From Micromonospora sp. CB01531 (GTDB taxonomy: Bacteria > Actinomycetota > Actinomycetes > Mycobacteriales > Micromonosporaceae): 64,000 nucleotides of DNA. Location of the stretch: the NCBI RefSeq assembly GCF_001905095.1, contig NZ_LWLS01000069.1, forward strand, positions 86,739 through 150,738. The letters run 5' to 3'. Each line of letters starts with the position of its first letter. Position 1 is the first letter of the stretch. The translations under genes were made by a program, and so were the position numbers. A model generated the notes under the pieces. That model was given only the letters and a program-made list of their open reading frames with translations, was not told the origin of the DNA and did no database searches. This document shows, in pieces, positions 24,452-31,512 of the stretch.

Positions 24452-25245
24452 GCGCGGCCGGCGGCGGCCCGGCGGTGCGGGTCGGGGCGATGGTGCGGCG
24501 GCTGGACGACGGCCACGCCCTCTCCGTCGACCCCGACCTGGTCCTGCCGCTGGCCAGCGTCGGCAAGGTGCTGCTCCTCGGCGAGGTGGCCCGGCGGCTC
24601 GCCGACGGCACGCTCAGCCCGACCCAGCCCGTCGAGCTGCGCGACGACGACCGGGAAGTCGGCGGGACCGGCCTGATCGGCCAGCTGTCACCCCAACACT
24701 GGACGGTCGCCGACCTGGCCAGGGCAGTCGCCGCCGTCAGCGACAACGCCGCCACCAACGCCCTGCTGCGGCTGGTGACGCTGGACGCCGTGCGGCAGCT
24801 GGCCTACCGCGCCGGATTACGGCACACCACCATGCACGACCGGATCCGCGCCGAGCGCGGTCCGGGCGTACCGGAGACCTTCGCCAGCGGCACCGCCCGC
24901 GAGCTCTGCGCCTTCCTCACCGACGTGGCGACGGGGACCTGGCAGGGCCCGCAGGCGTGTCGGCTGCTGCGCGGCTGGCTCGCCGGAAACACCGACCGCA
25001 CGATGGTCGCCGACTCGATCGGCCACGACCCGTGGTCGAGCGACGGGGTCCGGGTGGCGAACAAGACCGGCACCGACACCGGCGTACGCGCCGACACTGG
25101 CATCGTGGCCGGCCAGCACATCGTCGTCTACGCCGTGATCGCCGCGTTCGAGCCCGGGGCCGAACGGGCCGCCATGGCCGAACTACGGCGCTGGGGCACG
25201 GCCGTCGACCGGCTCGCCGGACCCCACCGCCCCGACAGCTCCTGA
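24448..25245 (+). CDS. class A beta-lactamase-fold serine hydrolase without signal peptide
   Basis: A 265-aa protein from a GTG overlapping the D-aminoacylase stop. All three active-site motifs of the class A/penicilloyl-serine fold are present: SVGK (SxxK) in LPLASVGKVLLLGE, SDN in AVSDNAATNALL, and KTG in VANKTGTDTG. There is no signal peptide or lipobox, unlike true beta-lactamases, so a cytoplasmic location and a peptidase or amidase role are likelier than resistance. An ExxxN-type omega loop is not obvious (RIRAERGPG is the corresponding stretch). Its last 118 bases overlap the LysR gene on the other strand. Confidence 0.85.
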   Translation: MSAAGGGPAVRVGAMVRRLDDGHALSVDPDLVLPLASVGKVLLLGEVARRLADGTLSPTQPVELRDDDREVGGTGLIGQLSPQHWTVADLARAVAAVSDNAATNALLRLVTLDAVRQLAYRAGLRHTTMHDRIRAERGPGVPETFASGTARELCAFLTDVATGTWQGPQACRLLRGWLAGNTDRTMVADSIGHDPWSSDGVRVANKTGTDTGVRADTGIVAGQHIVVYAVIAAFEPGAERAAMAELRRWGTAVDRLAGPHRPDSS

Positions 25246-26141
25246 CTCAGCTCCACCGCCGCGTCGGTCAACCGCTCGACGAACCTGCCGACCACCGGGT
25301 TGGGGTTGCCGGGGCGCAACGCCACCCCGATCTCCCGATGCAGGCTGGCGTGGGCGAGCTGCCGCACCGCCACCCCACCCGGATTACGCAGGCCCAGCGA
25401 CGGCACCAGCGCCACGCCGACCCCGGCCCGCACCAGGCCCAGCACCACCTCGTAGTGGTCGCTGCGGCATCGGATCCGCGGCGCGAACCCCTCGGCCCGC
25501 GCCGCCAGCTCCAGCACCGACACCTCACCCTGCACGCCGAGGGTGGTGATCCACGGCTCGGTCGCAAGGTCGCCCAGCTGCAGCCGCCGCCGGCCAGCGA
25601 GCGGATGCTCGGCCGGGAGCACCACCAGCTGCGGATCCACCATCAGCGGCTCGACCCTCGCGTAGGGCAACTCCTGGGCCGGACTCAGCGGATGGTCGAA
25701 GACCACCACCAGGTCCAGCTCACCCTGCTGCAGGCGGGGCAGCAGCTCGTGCGGCTGACCCAGGATCAGCGCCAGCTCGACCTGCGGATGGTCCCGGGTG
25801 AAGCTCGACAGCGCGCGCGGCAGCAGCTCCGTGCCGGCGGTGGCGAAGAACCCGATCCGCAGCAGTCCGCGGCGGCCCTCCCCGTGCGCGGACAGCTCGT
25901 CGCGGGCCGCCGACATCAGATCGGCGATCTGCTGCGCGTAGTCCGCCAGGCGCTGGCCCGCGACGGTGAGCCGCAGGCTCCGCGGCCCCCGGTCCACCAG
26001 CGCCACCCCGGCCTCCTGCTCCAGGGTGGCGAGCTGGTGGGAGACCGCGGACGGGCTCAGCCCCAGCTGCTCGGCCGCGGCGACGATCGTGCCGTGCCGC
26101 GCGATCTCCAGGACGACCTGCAGGCGTGCGGTGTTGAACAT
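25128..26141 (-). CDS. LysR-family regulator
   Basis: A 337-aa regulator. The HTH is LQVVLEIARHGTIVAAAEQLGLSPSAVSHQL split over residues 7-38; the LysR substrate domain follows (LLRIGFFATAGTELLPRAL, LDLVVVFDHPL, VLPAEHPLAG, GVGVALVPSLGL). The family usually ends near 300 residues; here about 35 extra residues rich in Ala, Ser and Arg run into the antisense of the serine-hydrolase gene, suggesting a lost stop codon. It is convergent with the amino-acid operon and may regulate it. The 5' end of this gene and its upstream DNA are repeated at 27.3 kb. Confidence 0.9.
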   Translation of the reverse strand: MFNTARLQVVLEIARHGTIVAAAEQLGLSPSAVSHQLATLEQEAGVALVDRGPRSLRLTVAGQRLADYAQQIADLMSAARDELSAHGEGRRGLLRIGFFATAGTELLPRALSSFTRDHPQVELALILGQPHELLPRLQQGELDLVVVFDHPLSPAQELPYARVEPLMVDPQLVVLPAEHPLAGRRRLQLGDLATEPWITTLGVQGEVSVLELAARAEGFAPRIRCRSDHYEVVLGLVRAGVGVALVPSLGLRNPGGVAVRQLAHASLHREIGVALRPGNPNPVVGRFVERLTDAAVELSQELSGRWGPASRSTAVPQRRSSAMAARSAPGSNAAITA

Positions 26142-26433
26142 CGGCGGCTGCCTTCCCTGCTCAGCGGCGTGCGGTCAATCGTCGACCTCCGCCGGGCCCA
26201 CACTCTCGCATGCCGGCCGCGCCCGCGGCAGGGCCGATGACGCGTCGCGCGGCCTAGGCATAGTCAGCCGTCGGCGGGGGTAGAAGGACGTCACTGCACA
26301 GCAGTTGGGTCTGGGGCGACACCGCCTCACCCCGCACGGGTCGATCCGCGCCGGCTGGAAGCCCAGCCATCGGTGCTACCCGCTGGCGATGCGATGCGAC
26401 CCGATCACCGCATTCGAAGGAGGGCGGCTGATC

Positions 26434-26571
26434 ATGATTTTCCAGGGTGGATCCGTTCGTCGACGGCGGGCGCTGGCTGCGCTGCGCAGCCCCGGCGCCC
26501 AGAACTGGCGGCCGTTCGCGCCGGCCTGTTCCCGGGCGTGGCACGGGCGTGCCGTCCGCCGAATCGGGTGA
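26434..26571 (+). CDS. possible 45-aa basic small protein
   Basis: A short frame starting at an ATG with AAGGAGG at 26417-26423, ten bases upstream, in the otherwise gene-free 26142-26576 gap. The product is rich in Arg and Trp (SVRRRRALAAL, AWHGRAVRRIG). It ends five bases before the next gene's ATG and could be a leader peptide of it. Only the ribosome site supports it; I see no family. Confidence 0.25.
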   Translation: MIFQGGSVRRRRALAALRSPGAQNWRPFAPACSRAWHGRAVRRIG

Positions 26572-26576
26572 TCGAC

Positions 26577-26975
26577 ATGTCCGCTGTGTCCGCGCCCCGA
26601 AGGGCGCTCACCGTCCCGTCGGTACCTCGCGGGTACGTGCAGTACCTGCAGACCCGGCTGCTGGAGGCCGAAGCCGGCCTGACCGCGATGACCGACAGGT
26701 ACGAGCGGACGAAGGCGCGCTTCGACCGCTGCTACGCCCGTCGGGGCATTACCCCGGAGGCCGACATCGTCAACTACAGCAACGCCAAGGCGATGAACCC
26801 GGAGCTGAAGTTCTGGTACGCCAAGGTCGAGCACTTCCAGCGGGAGGTGGCCGCCCACGGGGCGGTGCTGACCGGACTCGACGCCGCGCGCCGGATGCTC
26901 AGTGACGACGGCTACCGCGTCCCCGAGTACGGGCGCTCGCGCAACAGCCGACGCGGCCTGAACCGCGTCAGCTGA
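26577..26975 (+). CDS. unknown basic coiled-coil protein, 132 aa
   Basis: I do not recognise a named family. From the ATG at 26577 the product has a proline-rich start, then long helices (YVQYLQTRLLEAEAGLTAMT, RYERTKARFDRC) and a conserved-looking IVNYSNAKAMNPELKFWYAK stretch, ending in an Arg/Ser-rich tail. The size and style resemble small proteins of actinophages and integrative elements, but this is only an impression. It lies between the intact LysR gene and the relic of that gene's 5' end, as if the intervening 1.1 kb was inserted with a duplication. The ribosome site is weak. Confidence 0.6.
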   Translation: MSAVSAPRRALTVPSVPRGYVQYLQTRLLEAEAGLTAMTDRYERTKARFDRCYARRGITPEADIVNYSNAKAMNPELKFWYAKVEHFQREVAAHGAVLTGLDAARRMLSDDGYRVPEYGRSRNSRRGLNRVS

Positions 26976-26984
26976 CGATCCGCA

Positions 26985-27200
26985 GGGCCACCTCTTCCGT
27001 CCTGGGCGCCCACCGAGTTGCCGAAGCACGCGTTGTTGTGCACGGCCATGATGGTGTCCTCGTTCGGGTTGTACGGCTGCCCGCTGCTCTACTGCCGCGG
27101 GTAGAAGTGGATCTTCGCGTTGCCGGAGGTCACCGCCGTCGGCCGGTGTCGTAGTAGTTGTTGGTCAGCTTCTCGGCCCGGAAGGGGTCGAGCTTGCAGA
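26985..27200 (-). pseudogene. relic of an unidentified protein gene
   Basis: On the minus strand coding-like sequence is interrupted by a frameshift and a stop: CKLDPFRAEKLTNNYYDT in one frame is followed in another frame by SGNAKIHFYPRQ, a TAG, then SSGQPYNPNEDTIMAVH and NNACFGNSVGAQ. The residue mix (Tyr, Asn, His, Cys) is unlike random high-GC translation, so I take it as the C-terminal part of a lost, perhaps secreted, protein. No family could be assigned. Confidence 0.45.
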
Positions 27201-27227
27201 TCCGTGTGCGGTGCTGGCTGCGTCGGT

Positions 27228-27400
27228 CACGCCGCGTGCCGTGCCGGGCGATCTCCAGGACGACCTGCCGGCGTGCGGTGTTGAATATCGGCGGCTGCCT
27301 TCCCTGGTCAAAGGCGGTGGGGTCGGCTGGACCTCCGCCCGGCCCACACTCTCGCACGCCCGCCCCGCCCGGCTCCGCGCTGCCTACCGCGGCCTGGGAA
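27228..27400 (-). pseudogene. relic: duplicated 5' end and upstream DNA of the LysR gene
   Basis: This stretch matches 26085-26255 in the same order and orientation. On the minus strand IFNTARRQVVLEIARHGT corresponds to MFNTARLQVVLEIARHGT of the intact regulator, but the start codon is ATA (27288-27286) and the frame is lost after about 18 codons. Similarity continues through the upstream DNA with several substitutions and small gaps. The offset is 1147 bp. The remaining part of the 26976-27447 gap is covered by the other relic; I see no intact gene. Confidence 0.8.
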
Positions 27401-27447
27401 CGTCGGACCGGATCGCGCTGATGTCGCCGGCCACACCGCGCGGCCGG

Positions 27448-27885
27448 TCAGTCGAGGCAGAACTCGTTGCCCTCTGGGTCGGCCATCACGATGTGACCGG
27501 CGCCGAGCGGGGGAGCGGGCTCGTGGCGCCCGAGCCGGGTGGCGCCGCGGAAGACCAGCCGATCGGCCTCCGCCTCCAGGGCCGCCATCCGTGCCTCGCC
27601 TTCGAGCCCGGGAGCGGCTCGCACATCGAGATGCACGCGGTTCTTGACCTGCTTGCGCTCCGGCACCCGCTGGAAGAACAACCGCGGTCCGACGCCCTCG
27701 GGGTCGACCACCGCCGAGGCGTCGTTGCGGCGCTCGGGCGGCACGCCCATCGCCTCCAGGGCCTGCTCCCACGACTCGAAGCCCTTGGGCGGGTCCTGCA
27801 CCCGGTAGCCGAGGGCGTCGGCCCAGAACGCCGCCAACCCGGCCGGGTCGGCGCAGTCAAAGGTGATCTGTACGTCGTGGGCCAT
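27448..27885 (-). CDS. VOC-family (glyoxalase/bleomycin-resistance fold) protein
   Basis: A 145-aa protein with two beta-alpha-beta-beta-beta modules: ITFDCADPAGLAAFWADAL at the N-terminus and HIVMADPEGNEFCLD at the end are typical of the actinobacterial VOC/Glyoxalase_6 group. Likely metal ligands include the His of NRVHLDV and the terminal Glu of GNEFCLD. The reaction is unknown; members bind small molecules or confer resistance. One base separates it from the upstream DinB gene stop, so the two form an operon opposite the WYL regulator. Confidence 0.88.
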   Translation of the reverse strand: MAHDVQITFDCADPAGLAAFWADALGYRVQDPPKGFESWEQALEAMGVPPERRNDASAVVDPEGVGPRLFFQRVPERKQVKNRVHLDVRAAPGLEGEARMAALEAEADRLVFRGATRLGRHEPAPPLGAGHIVMADPEGNEFCLD

Positions 27886-27886
27886 C

Positions 27887-28471
27887 TCAGTTCGCCTCTC
27901 GTCGGGTCTCTTCGTGAGTGTGCTGGTAGAGGTCGCGGAGCAGGCACACCTCGGCCAGATGGTGGATCAGCTCGCGGTTGATGTGCAGCACCAGCGCGGC
28001 CAGGGGACGCCCGGCGTACGGGCCCTCCGCCTCCCCGCACGAGCGAGCGAGGCCGGCTTCGCCGAGGGACTCGACCCCGGCCAGCCACGTGGCGTACTCC
28101 GCGTCGAGCTGGGCCAGCGCCGCGGCCGCGGTCGTGGCGTACTCGAACGACTGGTAGTCGGTGGGCGCGCGACCGAAGTGCGCGGCGTTGCGTACCGCGA
28201 GCACGCCGACGATCACGTGCCCGAGCCGCCAGGCGATCGTCGTGAACGGTGGCGGGTCGGGCTGCGGCATCGCGAAGTCGATGGTCATCGTGCCGCACCC
28301 GGCCTGCACCGGTGCGGCGCCGCTGCCGCGCGGGCGCACGCTCCAACAGCCGGGCGCCGGCTCCCAGAAGTACTCGTCGTCGGTGAGTCCGTCGATGCGC
28401 TCACGCAGTTGGGTGGTCCAGTGCCAGGCGAGCTGGTCCCGGAGCAGGGCGTTCCAGGTCTGGTCGGTCAT
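27887..28471 (-). CDS. DinB-superfamily protein (four-helix-bundle, putative thiol transferase)
   Basis: A 194-aa protein. The N-terminus LLRDQLAWHWTTQLRERIDG, the GLTDDEYFWEPAPGCWSVRP segment and HVIVGVLAVRNAAHFG are typical of actinobacterial DinB/YfiT-like proteins; metal-binding His residues are probably H17, the His of WRLGHVI and one in LHINRELIHHLAEV. Family members can be mycothiol-dependent transferases, but that is not shown by this sequence. It is divergent from the WYL regulator gene (61-bp gap) and co-transcribed with the VOC gene. Confidence 0.85.
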   Translation of the reverse strand: MTDQTWNALLRDQLAWHWTTQLRERIDGLTDDEYFWEPAPGCWSVRPRGSGAAPVQAGCGTMTIDFAMPQPDPPPFTTIAWRLGHVIVGVLAVRNAAHFGRAPTDYQSFEYATTAAAALAQLDAEYATWLAGVESLGEAGLARSCGEAEGPYAGRPLAALVLHINRELIHHLAEVCLLRDLYQHTHEETRREAN

Positions 28472-28532
28472 GGTGCCAGCCTCACGCAGATAGCGGACAG
28501 GATCGTTCCGTGGTCCGTGGGACGATGAGCGC

Positions 28533-29495
28533 GTGAGCGTGGAAGCGACGACCGAGCGGGTGCTGCGGCTGCTGGCGCTGCTGCAGCGGCGGCCGTCCTG
28601 GACCGCCGCCGAACTCGCCGCCGAGCTGGGGGTTACTGACCGCTCCGTGCGCCGCGACGTGGAGCGGCTGCGCGCCCTCGGCTACCCCGTGCACGCGACG
28701 GCGGGCGTCGGCGGCGGCTACCAGCTCGGCGCGGGCACCCGGCTGCCGCCGCTGCTCCTCGACGACGAGGAGGCGACCGCGACGGCGGTGTCCCTGCGGC
28801 TGGCGGCCGGGGGCACGGTCGCCGGCGCGGGCGAGGCGGCCCTGCGGGCGCTCGCGAAGCTCGACCAGGTGATGCCGCCCCGGCTGCGCGCCGAGGTGCG
28901 GGCGGTGCACGCCGCCACCGAGACCCTGGTCGACCCCGGGGTCGAGATCGACGCGGAGCTGCTGGTGACGCTCGCGCGGGCCTGTCGCGACGCCGTGCGG
29001 GTGCGGTTCCGCTACGCCGGCCGCGACGGCGGGGACCGTGAACGCACGGTCGAACCGGTGCGGATGGTCACCACCGGCCGCCGCTGGTACCTGATGGCCT
29101 GGGACGTCGACCGAGACGACTGGCGCACCTTCCGGCTGGACCGGATGCGCGAGGTGGTGGCGACGACCTGGCGCTTCCGGGCGAGGGAGCACCCCGACCC
29201 GGTCGCCTACGTGCAGCGGTCCGTGACCGAGGCGCCGTACCGGTATCTCGCCCGGGTGCGGGTGCACGCCCCGCCCGACCGGGTGCGGGAGCTGGTGCCA
29301 CCCCAGGTGGGGCGCGTCGAGGACGACGCCGACGGGTGGTGCGTGCTCGTCGTCGGCGGCGACAACCTGGACTGGCTCGCCGTGCGGGTGGCCGGGCTGG
29401 GCTTCGAGGCGGAGATGCTGGAGCCTCCGGAGCTGCGGGAAGCGGCCGCCCGGCTCGCCCGCCGCCTCGTGGCGATGGCCGGGATCAGTCGATGA
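28533..29495 (+). CDS. WYL-domain transcriptional regulator
   Basis: A 320-aa regulator starting with GTG. HTH_11 at residues 5-55 (VLRLLALLQRRPSWTAAELA, VTDRSVRRDVERLRALGYPV, AGVGGGYQL), then the WYL domain from about 140 with RFRYAGRDGG and the family-defining GRRWYLMAWDVDRDDWRTFRL, and the WCX extension at the end (LARVRVHAPPDRVRELVP). WYL domains are considered ligand sensors. The gene is divergent from DinB-VOC, which it likely controls. Confidence 0.92.
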   Translation: MSVEATTERVLRLLALLQRRPSWTAAELAAELGVTDRSVRRDVERLRALGYPVHATAGVGGGYQLGAGTRLPPLLLDDEEATATAVSLRLAAGGTVAGAGEAALRALAKLDQVMPPRLRAEVRAVHAATETLVDPGVEIDAELLVTLARACRDAVRVRFRYAGRDGGDRERTVEPVRMVTTGRRWYLMAWDVDRDDWRTFRLDRMREVVATTWRFRAREHPDPVAYVQRSVTEAPYRYLARVRVHAPPDRVRELVPPQVGRVEDDADGWCVLVVGGDNLDWLAVRVAGLGFEAEMLEPPELREAAARLARRLVAMAGISR

Positions 29496-29502
29496 GCTGC
29501 TG

Positions 29503-29550
29503 TCCGCTGCCGGATCGCAGCCAGTACCGGTAGCCCGAGCCGGCAGCGGA
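29503..29550. terminator. hairpin between convergent genes
   Basis: TCCGCTGCCGG (29503-29513) pairs perfectly with CCGGCAGCGGA (29540-29550) around a 26-nt loop in the gap between the WYL gene and the convergent ABC-2 permease gene. No U tract. Confidence 0.55.
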
Positions 29551-29611
29551 GGAGGCGGATGCCCGCGCACCCACCTCCTCCAGCGTACGAGCGCCGTGCC
29601 CGCACGGTGGG

Positions 29612-30475
29612 TCAGCGGCTGAGCCGCTGGTAGCGGCGGACGGCCAGCGGCGCGACCAGCACGATGATCAGCAGCGGCCAGCCGAGCGCCAACGGCAGCG
29701 GATGCTGCGCCGCCCACGACTCGCCGCCGATGCCCGGGTTGCCGAACAGCTCCCGCGCGGCCGCGACGGTGGCGGACAGCGGATTCCACGCGGCCACCGC
29801 ACCCAGCCACCGCGGCAGCAGGTCCGGGGCGACGAAGACGTTGGACAGGGCAGTGAGCGGGAAGGCCAGCGGGAACACGATCACCGCGACCGTGTCCGGG
29901 TTCGGCACGAGCAGGCCGAACAGGATGCCCACCCAGGTGAGCGCGAGCCGTAGCAGCAGGATCAGGCCCACCGCCGCCAGCGCGTCGCCCACCCCGTTGC
30001 GCCACCGCCAACCCACGAGCAGGCCGCAGACCACCAGCGTGGCCAGTTCCAGCACGGCCCGGGCGAGATCGGCGCAGGCCCGCCCGGTGAGCAGCGCGGA
30101 CCGGGCCATCGGCATGGACCGGAACCGGTCGACCACGCCACGGCTGGCGTCGAGCGCGACCGCCGACGCGGTCGCGCCGAGGCCGTAGAGCATCGTCATC
30201 ACGAACACGCCGGGCAGCAGGAACTCCCGGTAGTTGCCGTTGCCGGGCACCGCCATGCCGCTGCCGAACACGTAGCCGAAGACGAGCACGAACATGACCG
30301 GCAGGCTGAAGTAGAGGATGATCTCGTGGGGCGACCGGACCACGTGGCGCATGTTCCGCCCGGCCATCACCCAACCGTCGGCCACCGCCCAGCCGAGCCG
30401 GACCAGCGGACCGGCGGGCGACCGCACCTCGGTGTGTTCCGCCGCACCGCGCCGTGAGTCGACTGCCGTCCTCAT
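29612..30475 (-). CDS. ABC-2 type exporter permease, DrrB-like
   Basis: A 287-aa permease with six TM segments. RNMRHVVRSPHEIILYFSLP, FVFGYVFGSGM, MTMLYGLGATASAVALDAS, and VDRFRSMPMARSALLTGR are typical of daunorubicin-resistance DrrB-type proteins, and NVFVAPDLLPRWL is the usual last loop. The ATG at 30475 overlaps the ATPase stop in ATGA; the longer open frame upstream lies in the ATPase gene. With the ATPase it would export a hydrophobic small molecule. Confidence 0.9.
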   Translation of the reverse strand: MRTAVDSRRGAAEHTEVRSPAGPLVRLGWAVADGWVMAGRNMRHVVRSPHEIILYFSLPVMFVLVFGYVFGSGMAVPGNGNYREFLLPGVFVMTMLYGLGATASAVALDASRGVVDRFRSMPMARSALLTGRACADLARAVLELATLVVCGLLVGWRWRNGVGDALAAVGLILLLRLALTWVGILFGLLVPNPDTVAVIVFPLAFPLTALSNVFVAPDLLPRWLGAVAAWNPLSATVAAARELFGNPGIGGESWAAQHPLPLALGWPLLIIVLVAPLAVRRYQRLSR

Positions 30476-31446
30476 GCCGCCACCTCCTCCCGGGTACCGG
30501 CCGACCGGTGCCCGGTGAGCCGTAGGAACGCCTCGTCCAGGGTGGGCCGGCGCAGGACGACGTCCTCGACCGCCACACCGTGCTCCTGCAGCGCCCGCAT
30601 GACGTCGGCGAGCGCGCCGATCCGGTCCACGACGGGCGCGCTGAGCTGCCGGATCTCCACGTCCACGGACACCGGCCCGCCGGTGATCCGTTCGACGATG
30701 CCGGCGGCGGCCGGCAACTGCGCGGCGTGCCGGACCACCAGCTCGATCCGGTCCTCGCCGATCCGGGCCTTCAGCTCGGCCGAGGTGCCCTCGGCCACCA
30801 CCCGGCCGGCGTCCACCACCGAGATCCGGTCGGCCAGCTGGTCCGCCTCCTCCAGGTACTGCGTGGTGAGCAGCACCGTGGTGCCGTCCGCGACGAGCGA
30901 CCGGACCGCCTCCCACAGGCCGTTTCGGCTGCGCGGGTCCAGCCCGGTGGTGGGCTCGTCAAGAAACAGCACCCGCGGCGTGGTGATCAGGCTGGCGGCG
31001 AGGTCGAGCCGCCGGCGCATCCCACCGGAGTACGCCCCGGCCGAGCGGTCCGCGGCGTCGGCGAGCCCGAACTGGTCGAGCAGCTCGTCGGCCCGACGCC
31101 GGGCCGCCCGCGCCGGCAGGTGCCGCAGTCGGCCGAACAGGATCAGGTTCTGCCGCCCGCTGAGGATCTCGTCGACCGCGGCGTACTGCCCGGTCAACCC
31201 GATCAGCGCGCGGACCCGATCGGGGTGCCGGGCCACGTCGTACCCGGCCACCCGCGCGTGCCCGGCGTCGAAGCGCAGCAGGGTGGCCAGGATCCGCACC
31301 GCGGTGGTCTTGCCCGCGCCGTTCGGGCCGAGCAGTCCACAGACCGTGCCGGCCGGCACAGCCAGGTCGAACCCGTCGAGGGCCGGCGTGCCGCCGTACG
31401 ACTTGCGCAGCCCCTCGGCGACGACGGCTGATGTCTCGTAGGTCAT
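30472..31446 (-). CDS. ABC exporter ATPase, DrrA-like
   Basis: A 324-aa ATPase. Walker A GPNGAGKTT, signature YSGGMRRRL, Walker B VLFLDEPTTGLD, and the DrrA-type C-terminal extension ending RPTLDEAFLRLTGH. The ATG at 31446 is preferred; a GTG 21 bases upstream is also possible. It follows the large AfsR-like regulator by 66 bases on the same strand, so regulator, ATPase and permease may form one operon. The substrate is unknown; no biosynthetic genes are in the window. Confidence 0.92.
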   Translation of the reverse strand: MTYETSAVVAEGLRKSYGGTPALDGFDLAVPAGTVCGLLGPNGAGKTTAVRILATLLRFDAGHARVAGYDVARHPDRVRALIGLTGQYAAVDEILSGRQNLILFGRLRHLPARAARRRADELLDQFGLADAADRSAGAYSGGMRRRLDLAASLITTPRVLFLDEPTTGLDPRSRNGLWEAVRSLVADGTTVLLTTQYLEEADQLADRISVVDAGRVVAEGTSAELKARIGEDRIELVVRHAAQLPAAAGIVERITGGPVSVDVEIRQLSAPVVDRIGALADVMRALQEHGVAVEDVVLRRPTLDEAFLRLTGHRSAGTREEVAA

Positions 31447-31512
31447 GCCGGCAGCCTGGCTGGGCACGCTGACCGGCCGCGCACCGTCCGCTGACGGCGG
31501 CTGTGCCCGCCG

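Noticed and set aside
24448..25245. antibiotic-resistance beta-lactamase
   Set aside because: Motifs fit the fold, but there is no signal peptide and the gene is coupled to D-aminoacylase and an importer, so a resistance role is not supported.
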